Below, piece after piece: positions 52,234-62,700 of a stretch of DNA of 64,000 nucleotides (the first letter of the stretch is position 1; each line of letters opens with the position of its first letter). The notes below the pieces were generated by a model. That model saw nothing but the letters and a program-made list of their open reading frames with translations. It was not told the DNA's origin and searched no databases. Source of the DNA: Apus apus (Eukaryota > Chordata > Aves > Apodiformes > Apodidae); contig NC_067286.1 of the NCBI RefSeq assembly GCF_020740795.1, forward strand, positions 32,636,003 to 32,700,002, read 5' to 3'. The translations under genes were made by a program, and so were the position numbers.

Positions 52234-54542
52234 GTGAGTGGCGGCTGTGGAGGCTGCCGGGGCTGCGACCGAAGGGCTGGCGCTCGGAGCGTGCCGCGGG
52301 CGGGTCTGCAGTAGCGGGGTGGCTCTCCTGGCCTGGGGCGCGTCTCCGGCCGCTGAGAAACGAGGAGCGAGGGAAGCTGCGGTGCGGCCTTCCTGCCGCC
52401 GGCGCGGGGGAGCGCCGCGGGCCGGGCCGCGCTCTGCTTCGCCGGGGCCAGGTGCGGCTCCGGGGCGCCCCGCCCGGCGTGTGTTGCGGGGCCAGCGCGG
52501 GGCGCTGCCGCTGCGAGGGAGCGGGGCTGCCTGCTTCCCGCCCCCGTGGCGGCCCAGCCGAGCCTCCCCTGCCCGCGCCGCCCGGCCCTGCGCAAGCCTC
52601 GGCCGCGCCGCTGTGGGGACACCCACGCCCACCGGCCGGCCTGCGGCGCGGCTGTCTGTGGTACCGACGGTCTCCAGCGAACAAGTTCTGGCAGTTTTGC
52701 CTTTTTCTAAAATGGTGACATCAGCTACAACTCAAAGCAAGCGTGTGCGGTGGTCGATAAATGCAAGGAAAGAAGGAAAAAAGGGAGGATAGCAAGCAGG
52801 GTGCGAGGCCTGCTGATGGGTTTTGTTCCCTGGGTGTGACAGATTCCAGTGGGGAAAAAAGGGAGGGGTGGGAATATTCAGATGTTTGAAGATCAGATCC
52901 TGCATTAATTACTTCGTTAAGAAGCTTTCAGTTTTGTTGGGTCTTTTTCACTGTTGTGTTGGAGTATTTTGGCATGTTGTTGAATGTAAACCTAAAATAA
53001 AGAAATTCTGAAAAGTTAAATCTGTTAATGAGATTGGGAGGTAGTTTTAGAAACAACTTGTTGCTGGTTTTGTACCGTGCTGTGCTTTGGAGCAAGATTA
53101 AGTCAGTTTGCTTAAAAACATGCGCTTTTTTCCATCTCTTTTTGGAACATTAATTTTTGCTTTTCCCACTCCTCTGTTTGTTTTTTTTTTGTTCCTTCTA
53201 TTTCCTGGCTGTAATCAGGGAAGGAAAAAAACCCAACATGTTTAGCAGAATTAAAGTAGAAGGCAGATTAGTGCCTCTTTGGCCTTGCTGATTGGAAAGG
53301 ACAAATTGTTCTAGTCAAAAACTGTCACTTTAATTTCTTACTAACAATGCATATAGTGTTGCTTAAAATTTCTCTAGTAATATTTCACTGAACTCAAGCT
53401 ACCACTGGTCTGAATTCCTAAACTTTGTAACTCAGAATTTAATTTTAATATATAAATAATATTGCTAAGGTTTTGTATATGAATGTATTAAAAAGCATAT
53501 ATGTGAGTATACTGATATGTATTATTGTAGTAGTGGCTATGTATTCTACCCCTCTCTCCCCAGTTTTGAAACTTATATTTTCAATATAGTTCCACTGGAA
53601 TAATTTAAATAGTTTTTTTTTTTTAAATTAAGTTTAATATGTTGGTCCCTGGGTAAGGAGCTTGAATATGAATTAAGAAAGCTTTTAAAATACTATAAAC
53701 AGGCCATGGTCAACAAGAGAAGTGTATTTGAGCATAACACAGTTGTGTGATACCAAGCTGTGCAAAATGTAGTCACAGACTGTGTTCAGCCAGGTAGGGA
53801 TGAGGTTGGATACCCATGTGTCCACTAGGTTTTGAGCTTGAGGGGTTTTCCAAGGTATTTCTCTAGGTGGGGATTTAAAATTTTTGTTGCATGTTTTTGA
53901 AGCTCTTTTTGTTGAGCAATGAATTAAAAAAAATACTGTATTTAATTTTATGAGTAGTTTCTTGAAGCTCCAACTTAAAATTTTAAACAAGCTTTAGTGT
54001 TTTTCCTAACTGTATTTCCTATATAGCAGCTCTTAGATAATGTTAAAAATAGAACTTTTTCAACCTTATTAGTCCTGGAATGTTCATAAGTGAAGATCAA
54101 CAGGGTAAAAGTGTATTTTTCATTAGTGAAGGACAATTTTAGAAAGGACTAAGATATTGACGAGTAATATTGGTTTATGGCAGCTTAAGATGTTTGTAAA
54201 TGATACCTCCAGATGCAGAAAAAAGGGTACTTGTTGATTTGACTTTTTTTTCCACTAAAGATTTTTTCCCAGGATGTGAATGGGGTTCGATTATTAGACT
54301 CTTAGGCTATCTCCACAGGGAGAGCTAACTCACACCAGGATTCATCCTCAATAAAACAGACTCTGACTTAGGGTCATTTCCAGAGTTTCATTATAATTGC
54401 TTGTGCCAGTGGGCCTCATCCAAATTCCATATGTAAGAGTAATATGAAAAGGAGCTTAAATCTTAGGAATAAGCTAACACCGTAACTAGTTTTAGTCTGT
54501 ACTGAAAGTGTAATGAAATTCCTGTAATTTTTTTCCCCCCAG
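52234..54542 (+). other. KATNBL1: KATNBL1 intron 1 (inferred)
   Basis: Begins GTGAGT and ends in the pyrimidine tract ttttttcccccccag. The first 450 bp are still CpG island and the rest is AT-rich. No transposon is recognised. Confidence 0.5.
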
Positions 54543-54574
54543 GAAACTTCAAACTGGAGCAAATGGCCTGACAG
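54543..54574 (+). other. KATNBL1: KATNBL1 candidate 32-nt untranslated exon
   Basis: A textbook acceptor (a T run, then a C run, then AG at 54541-54542) is followed by 32 nt and a CAG|GTATAG donor that is weak at +4 and +5. The exon has no ATG in frame with the main coding region, but contains aaATGg at 54562. Joined to the exon ending at 52233 and the exon starting at 59622, it keeps a frame from ATG 52223 open to a TGA at 59625-59627. Inferred from splice signals only; skipping is plausible given the weak donor. Confidence 0.5.
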
Positions 54575-57500
54575 GTATAGCACAGTAAACAACTGTGTTC
54601 TGCTGATACGTAAGACACTTTTTATAGTGTTGTAGAAAAATTTTGCATGAACATGCTCCTTAGGATCTTGCACTCCACTTTTTTAGGATAATTCAGTATT
54701 TAACACCTGATGAACTGTCAGGGCATAAACTACTATACAAGCAGTTTTTTTAAAAAAAACCTACTTCGTATTGAAAGGATGTGGAAGCCATCTGAGAGAC
54801 GGATGGATTCAGTAACATTTGTCAGAGTTATGATGAAATTATACCAAGCTTACAGAATCACTTCTACATGATAAGTGCTGATTTAATATTGTAGACAAAT
54901 CACCCTTTTCGGAGTATCTAGTTTTGGAAGTTTCTCATCAGCATTTTAAAACTGATAATGACTAGTGAACTTAGTTGACCATCATTGGTTCCCTGATGTA
55001 TACCTATTTGGAATGCTTTCAAAGCATTATTAGTCCTTTGGGAGTAATAATTAACTCTTTCATCTGAGTTTATCCTTGAATTTGCACTTGATTTAATATT
55101 ATGGGGTGGGGAAACACAGAAACAGGAAGAATTTGGGCAGAGGAAAGGATAAGAGAAATGTGGTTCTTTTAAGGGTATTAGTGATGACTTAGGAAATCTA
55201 GCATTTGTTTTGCTGTCATGCCAAGTACTCCATTTTGTGTTCTGTAAGAAATAAATGGTATGTTAATACATGTGTAGATTACATAACATGCGAAGAAATG
55301 TTTGTCCCTCTCTGGGGGCCATGCCCAGAACATAAGATGATGGTAGGGAGTGGCAGAGTTGTTAATACTTGCCTTTGATAGAATTGCACTTGAAAGCCTA
55401 TTAGTGCTCACTGGCTTTGCTTGACTCTAGTATGACTTGAAAAGTTGTATTGCGTTTGGGAAAGTTAGAAAATAGCAGTAGATCCTGCAAGAAAATTTTG
55501 CATGGGTACTGTTTATTGGCTGTGGGGACAAATGAGCTGATTTTCCAGGATATATGAATGCTGTTACTCTAATCCTTCTTTGTCCTGAAAATTTAAGAGA
55601 GTAAAAGGGGGAGGAAGGAGGGTTGGTATTTGCTATGTGAAGTCATCCATGGGACAGGAGAAATTGGTGGAAAGCGAGCCTATCGTATTAATGAAATTAT
55701 GCATCTCTGTTCAGATTTGCAGCCTGCTTTGTTACGGCTGTAAAATAGTTTAGACTTGTATGATAAAGGGCTAAGGCAGAGCAGAAGGGACATGCATTCT
55801 ATCCTTAGCCTGTTTTTTTTTTTTAAACTGTAAAGCAAAGGAGTTGCATTTGCCTTAGATGGTATAACATTGTTCTAAACAAATAGAACTATCTGTGCTC
55901 ATTACAAGAGGATAGTCAAAATCAAGACATTACGGTATATAGGTTGTTCGATCTTGTACAAATTACTGTCTAATGCCGGTTTAAAAATCCTCCATATATA
56001 TGCCAAATTAACAGTGGGTGGTAGTGTCTAATTAGTTAACCCTAGATAGGAACTGCAAGTTGTAGAGTGACCTGTAAAATGCCTTTCATCCTCTAGCATT
56101 CATCTTTTTTATTTCTGGCCAGCATTTTATCATATGTTACTAAGCTTTTGGAAGCAGATTTCTTGAGATATGGAATAAGTTTATTAAAACAGTATTAGGT
56201 TTGACAGTACCAGATTCTTCTGCTTGTGTTCTGTGTCTTTGGGCTACCTGGATTATGTTTCTGTATTTAATCACTTCTGGGCTTTAATTTGCACAGTCTA
56301 TTCTGTAACCCATGTAAACATTTGGATGCACAACATCCTGTGGCAAGCACAGATTGATTATAATATACGAAGTACTACCCTCTTCTGTTAGTTTTGAACC
56401 TGCCTTCAGCTAGTGTCTTTTGACCCTTCATTCTTACATTGGGTAAAACAGTGAACAATCTATACCACTTCTCCAAGCTCTTAATTTTGTTGGCCTTTGT
56501 CTTATTTGCCCTCTGTTATAAGTGGCCTCCTTTCCAGACTGAAAAGGCCTGATCTATTCAGCTGTTGATTGCATGAAAGGTGTGCCACATGTTTTTAACT
56601 TTCCTTTGTCTGAGCTCTTCTGCATTTAGAAGTCTTTTGACTTTGTGGTTTTGGTGTTTCGTTTATTTTTTTTAAGGGAAGAGGACTAAACTTGCACTTG
56701 GTATTTGAAATACAGGCACAAGTGAGTTCTACACACTGTCACAGCAGTGTTGTGTTTATTTTTCTAACTGTTTATTGATCCATATGGAGCACTGAGCAAT
56801 CAAAATTATCTGACATAAACTGACATCTATCCAGATCTTGTTGTGAGTAGCAATTATTATCTCGGAGCTATACAGGAACTCAGCATTTCCTCACACCTGC
56901 AGAAAACAGGCTTTACTTTACATTAATCTGTTGTCTTTGTTTCTGCTTATTGTACATCAGTCCTTCTCTTATTCTTCAGTTAACCCTCATCCTCAATTCT
57001 TGGTATAACTTTATCTTGTTGACAGTCTTCCTCATTGAAATACTACTCATCATCCCCTTTGTGAAGTAATCTATGAATATATCAAACAGAATAAGCCAGT
57101 GCAGATTTTCTGTGGGATTTCTGGGGTGGCCTTCTTCAGTGTGGAAACTGCTTAGATTATGACATTTTCTTTGCTAACTCTTCCCTATAAAAACTTTGCC
57201 TATTATCACTTGGTTGCTTAGTTTCCTGAAGACCTCTGGAAGCTTTTTGGAAACTCGGGTGGACTCTTCTAATTTCCCTGTCCTTTATCCATGTTGTACT
57301 ACTATATAGTCTCAACGAGTTCCATTAATTTTGAAGTGCAGGACTTGCTTCCACAACAGCCAGGTTGAATCTTTTCCAATATTTTCATTGTTTGTGTCTA
57401 CTAGTTGTATTATGGATTACGTTGTTTACTAATTTGTGCAAGAAAGGTGTCAGTCTGGCTCTTCACTGAGGCTAATACTGACTGCATTTTTCACATGTGA

Positions 57501-59621
57501 TTTCTTTACGTGCTTTGTCAGCAATGAGGGAGAGGTTCTGCACTTAGGTTAACAACATATCTTATTTCATTACTGCTTTTATGTTCACTGCTGTTTCTCC
57601 ATCATCAGAGACCCTCAGAAAAAAGATTAAGCTATGGAAATGTCTCTGAACTGTAGGACAGTGAACACAGATGTAGGGATTTTACCTCACACTTATTTAA
57701 CACTATCTGATCATCTGTTGGCCTTCTGGATTTCTATTCCCTGTGTTTAAGGAAAGAATGATAGTTCTCATCTTCTCCTGTTTCAGCTGGGAGGCTAGAG
57801 GGCATTATTTTCTTATGTCAAATTTATCAAAGTGTGTTAATATTCCATTTTTCTGTTGGAAATATTCAGCTCTTTGTAGAGAACTTATCTGCCTCCAAGA
57901 TAGACTCTCCACTTCCCATACAGAATCACAGAGTGTAAGGGGTTGGAAGTGACCTTGAAAGATTATCTAGTCCAACCTCCCTGCCAGAGCAGGATCACCT
58001 AGTTCAGATATTTTGAGATGTTATCTTAGGCTCTTTAGAGCCTAGTTTTAAACACTGATGCATGTGCTAGATGAATTTCCTTGGTAAGACATTCATTCTT
58101 GCCTTCTGATACTTGACTCTTCCATTAAGTAAAAAGCATTCTAGTTGAACGGTGCTGTCTTATGTGTTGGAGATCAGATTCTTGCTTCCTGCTTAGCCTG
58201 AAGGAGGGTTGTTTGAGATTGTGTATTAAGCAAGTAAGGAAGGGTCACTGTTCTGCATGAAGACTTGTAAGCTGTCACTGTGTCACAGGACTAGTTGGAA
58301 AAATGATTCTACAGGGACAGAGGTTATGGGGTTTTTTAGCATCTCACAGGACGATTCTGCCCTAATGATTGCAGATCGTCCTCCCTATTCTTCTGGAGTT
58401 ATTGCTTTCCCCTCAGCAATATGCTTAAACAGGGATGCAAAAAAACTGTTAAAGGTCTTGCTGTAAACTGCTGCCATTTACAATGCTTGCCAAAGTCGTT
58501 TGTATGAGGGCTCTATGTTTCTGTTAGTAAATCTTCCTTTTTCTGAGAGAGATCTCAAACAAGATTTAATACCAATCCTGCTTTAAAGAAGACTGAAGTA
58601 CTTGAAGGTTGTTTATTGGGGGTTTTTTTGTTTCGACTGTATCCTACAATACAGAATTTAATATGCATTATGTGAAGAGTGCATCTTCTGCTTTGTTTTG
58701 AGCCCTCCACTTCTTTGGTATATTTTATGGTCTTTAGCTGATGCAGTGGAAGATCATCTGTGGCTAATAAGCTGTTTTCCATCTGGCTTTTTCAGTGCTT
58801 AGAGGATAGGACTATTGGTAATAAAGGTGGAGGAGAGATACTTGGAACACCTATGTTGGGACCAGAGTTTTGCCATTTAGGGGAAAAACAATAAAATTAG
58901 AACAAGTGGTTGATTTTTAAAGTTAAGATAGGATGTTCTTCTAAAACATTTTACGAATAGTGCTCCATGATGATGTAGTTTTTAATCCAGTCTCAAGCAA
59001 TAAATTTTCTGAATCACTTGCAAAAAATAAAAAAACACATGTACAGTTGTCTACTTCAAGACGGAATATTTCAGATGTTTTCTTGTTGGTTAACTGTGGA
59101 CTGAAGTTGGGTTTTTTTAATAATATGAAAAGTAGCCAAACTTATATGCTGAAAAAAATGGGTGGGGGATCTGTTTGCCAATAAATTAAGGGGACATCTT
59201 TTACTTCCGTTTTTGTAACCTGTGCTGTTTTGATGAAGTTTGCCTTCTTTCTGAAACAGGGATTATTTTTATTTTGAAGGAGAGAGTCTCATAAATTGCC
59301 TTATTCTTTACTTGAATTCTTGTCTGTATGGCACCCCTAAGTTCAGGTGCACTAAGCTGGTCTGAAAACAAGATCTCTCCCTGTTTCTTGGGGGGAGCTT
59401 GTTTTTGTTCCCTTGTTTTAGAAATCTAGATAGGGGGTTTGAAGTGCTTTATCAGCACGTTGCTAACAAGGCTAACATTTGCTAAAGGATGATGTCTTGG
59501 ATTATTTGTATGGTGGAACATCTTGCAAATAGTTGAACTCTGAAAGGATTCTACCAGCTGCATTTGAAGAAAGTTGACAGAATATTTGAGACAAAATTAA
59601 ATGTCTTTCCCTTGAAAACAG
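54575..59621 (+). other. KATNBL1: KATNBL1 5' UTR intron
   Basis: About 5 kb, AT-rich, ending cttgaaaacag. It holds one antisense CR1 fragment (57921-58020). No other exon or RNA gene is recognised. Confidence 0.6.
57921..58020 (-). mobile_element. CR1 3'-end fragment in KATNBL1 intron
   Basis: The sequence cagaatcacagagtgtaagg, then ggttggaagtgacc and tagtccaacctccctgccag, is a minus-strand CR1 3' end. It fades into unrelated sequence after about 58020. It lies antisense to the gene. Confidence 0.9.
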
Positions 59622-59749
59622 GGATTTGAGAGATTATGGCATCTGAAGCCCACAATGTTAGAAAACAGAAAGTGTTGCATATTGAAGGTCATCCCATTGA
59701 TCTCCCCAGAAAAAGAATCTCTTCTTCAACTAAAAAGATCATGAAGGAG
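59622..59749 (+). CDS. KATNBL1: KATNBL1 coding exon 1 (start codon 59636)
   Basis: Acceptor aaaacag|ggattt, with 14 nt of leader, then ATG at 59636 in the context attATGg. It encodes residues 1-38 ([20 protein letters not shown], then the basic PRKR stretch) and ends in phase 0 at GAG|gtaaga. The leader contains an in-frame TGA at 59625-59627, which fixes this ATG as the first usable one in the frame. Confidence 0.97.
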
Positions 59750-62700
59750 GTAAGATGTTTGGTTTGGGGTTTTTTTCTTTTGTTTTTTATGTCCTCTGGT
59801 GAAACTGAAATAAACATTCAAACAAGTTCATAGTTCTGAGCAGTTTTAAACTGGAAGCACAGTATTTTGTGGTTAAATCACAGAATCATAGAATACCAGG
59901 TTGGAAGGGACCTCAAGAATCATCTGGTCCAACCTTTCTAGATAATATATTTTAAATGAGACAGCCCAGCACCCTGTCAAGCTGAGTCTTAAAACTGTCC
60001 CATGTAGGGGAATCCACCATTTCCCTTGGGAGATTATTCTTATGTCTAACAGTTCTCATGGTGAAGAACTTCAGCTTGAACTGCAATTAAATGATGAAAC
60101 CTATGTACAATTAGTGACTGCACAGGTAAATGCACTGTAGCATCAATGTGAGCAGTAGGTACTTGTAGGGTTTTATTCATGCCTGCTTTTCTGCAGTCCA
60201 GCCAAGAACTGTTTCAGTAGATGAATGAATTCTGTAATCAAAAGTTTTTTCTTGCCAAAAGAGCTACATGACACAAGCGAGAGGTGGGGTAGGTGAAAAA
60301 ACCTGCATTGAAATGGACCTGTCATTTTGCTGTCATTCAGCTTGATGTGTCGTATTGTCTAGTAACACATACACTTTGGATTCTTGCTAGTCAGAAATGT
60401 TTTCTCAATCTCTTACCTACTTCTTATCTGTGTTACTGGCTGAAGAATAAGGCACTGGAATACGGAGGAAGCACTAGGGAGGTAAACTTACTGTAAGATT
60501 GCTTCAGACAGTAGTGAGGATGCCAGCATCCTCTGTCTGCTTATTGAAATAATATATTAAAACCCACATGATTTTATGACTCGGTGCTAACAGAGCATAG
60601 CATTGTTTTGCTGATGTGCACAATGTAAATGTTAATAGTAGTATAAATTTTCAAGTTTAAATGCCTGCAGCATATAAGCATAGTACCTGATTTTTTGAAA
60701 ATTCGTATTTCTAACCTGAGCATCTTTGTGCTGTTTTTTTAATAATTTGTTTAATAATGAAAAAAAAGTAGACCAGAATGTCGCATCTTTGTTACATGTA
60801 ACTCTAAAACATTGAAGAGTGCTGTAGGAAACAAAGTATAGAATTTAATCTTAAAAATGGTACTGCTTAATTTACAAAGGTTTTGTTAATCTGTATGGCA
60901 CAACCTTGAATGAATTTGGTGACTCCTCTAGGATAACACTGTTCTATGCAGCCTAATGGATGTAAGGGTGCTAATTCATTTCATATAAATGAATTCAGGA
61001 TAAGCAAGCTGATGTTGTCTACAGCAGTCTTGATTTTGTTGTTGTTGTTGTGCTTTGCTGGAGAAATGTTCTGATGTCATCTTTCAAATACTCAAATCTG
61101 CTCTGTTATGGGCCTTTAAATGTGTACATGAGACAATGCAATTTAGTCATCAGATTCTAGTAGGCTTTTTATATTAGTCATAATTTTTAGTTTGCTATTA
61201 ACTAAAGAATCTGTCTCTGATGTCACAATGCCACCTCTTTCTAAAGATATTCAGAGTTTACAGCTGACTGTGGTATTCCAAAGACAGCTCTGGCAAAGCC
61301 AGTCCATCTATAGGTCACTGTGAAATACGTTAAGATTATGGGAAGGTTAACATAGCTGTGCCTTAATTGCAGGAAGAGTCAGGGGAAGGGAAGGAATCTG
61401 TGCTAAATGTAGGCCATGGTAAAGCAGGACTTGTTTTTGACAAACTGGGAGTATTTGAGTCTTTTTACTAATGCAACTTTTTTTTCTCTATTGCCTGTGT
61501 TCCAGGGTAAGAAATCTCCAAAACAGCTGGCTTCATACACAAACAGGTAGGAAGGCTGTGCTGTGTAGATTCTGAGTTTCAAATAAGAGGGGAGTGGGGA
61601 GGAAGAAGCAGTTTAACTATATTACAACATTTAAGCAGACATAAATGGAAGATAGGTCTTAATTTTACTGACAATACTCAGTTATTGCATCTACTTCTAT
61701 GATGAAGAGTCTGCATTATTTAAAGCAGGTGAAAAATATTGGTAGTAGCTCTTACTTCTGATACCCAACATGTCATGAAGGTTTATCTTTGGGATAAAAT
61801 GTTTTAAGTAACCTGCAAGTTGTCTGCTGAATTAATGATATATTTTAACTGAGTAGTGCAAAGTATTGCTTAGGGTTAGAGCAACCTTCACTGAAATATT
61901 TCTTTATTATTGCAGAATAACAGTTGGAAAAACGGTGACCAGTCCCCTCTCCCTTTTCAAAGTAGTATATTGCAAAAGAAAAATTCATTGTTACACTCCA
62001 AAGCCTTGTTACAGAAAGAAACAGTTCCCTAAATCTAGGGGCCGTGACATGGCAAATAAAGAAAATGAACTGGCTTGTGCAGGGAATCTGCCAGCAAAAC
62101 TTCACGACAGTCGTACACAATTACTAAATTCTAGTGACTCTGGCTCATCTCAAACAGAAGGCCCTTCATCCAAGTACAGTGGATTTTTTTCAGAGGTAAG
62201 TAAGTACAGTTTAAAGAAAATTAAGTTTAAAAGTATTCCTGGTAGTAACTTTGTGTGGTTATCTGTGTAAGTTTTCAAAGAGATTAACTTTCTTAACATA
62301 CAGATTAGCTCAGGTCCTGTGATTTACAGTCTTTATCTACCAGTTTAGTGATACAGATGCCAACAGCAGTAATTGTGACAGTTTTCTCCATGTTTGTATC
62401 AGCACGGAAGCTGAGATCTGCCAGCCTTGTCTGGGTTAAAATTGTCCCAGCATCAAAGGAGAACATTGTTATTGACCTTGTTAGGTTTCAGTATTTGGCA
62501 CAATGCATGGCCACATGCATGTATATGGATGGGAATCAGCTGGTGAGGTAGGATAGGACCATTTTTTCTATAGCAATATCAGCTTAGTGTGTATGAAACT
62601 AACTTGAGTGTTTTTATAAGGCTGTGTTTTTTGTTAAGATTGCTTGATGGAACCCCATTAATGCTTACCGGGCTTCTGAAATTGGCTAAAAGGTCAGCTA

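Larger units (their letters stand above)
51600..52680. promoter_or_regulatory. KATNBL1: KATNBL1 CpG-island promoter
   Basis: Base composition changes abruptly from AT-rich to very GC- and CpG-rich, then returns to AT-rich after about 52700. A Sp/KLF-type box GGGGCGTGGC is at 52101-52110 and an ETS-like GCGGAAG at 51713-51719. No TATA box is seen, as is usual for CpG-island housekeeping promoters. The island spans the probable first exon of KATNBL1 on +. Long open frames on both strands inside it follow from the lack of AT-rich stop codons and are not taken as genes. A divergent transcript on - is possible but not supported by any exon. Confidence 0.88.

Noticed and set aside
51630..52632. Long minus-strand open frames (up to about 330 codons) across the CpG island
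   Set aside because: Composition is Arg/Pro/Ala/Gly-rich as expected from CpG-rich DNA lacking AT-rich stops. Several overlapping frames on both strands are open at once and no family motif is present.
54284..54310. ggttcgatt resembling a tRNA B box
   Set aside because: No matching acceptor stem, A box or cloverleaf can be built around it.
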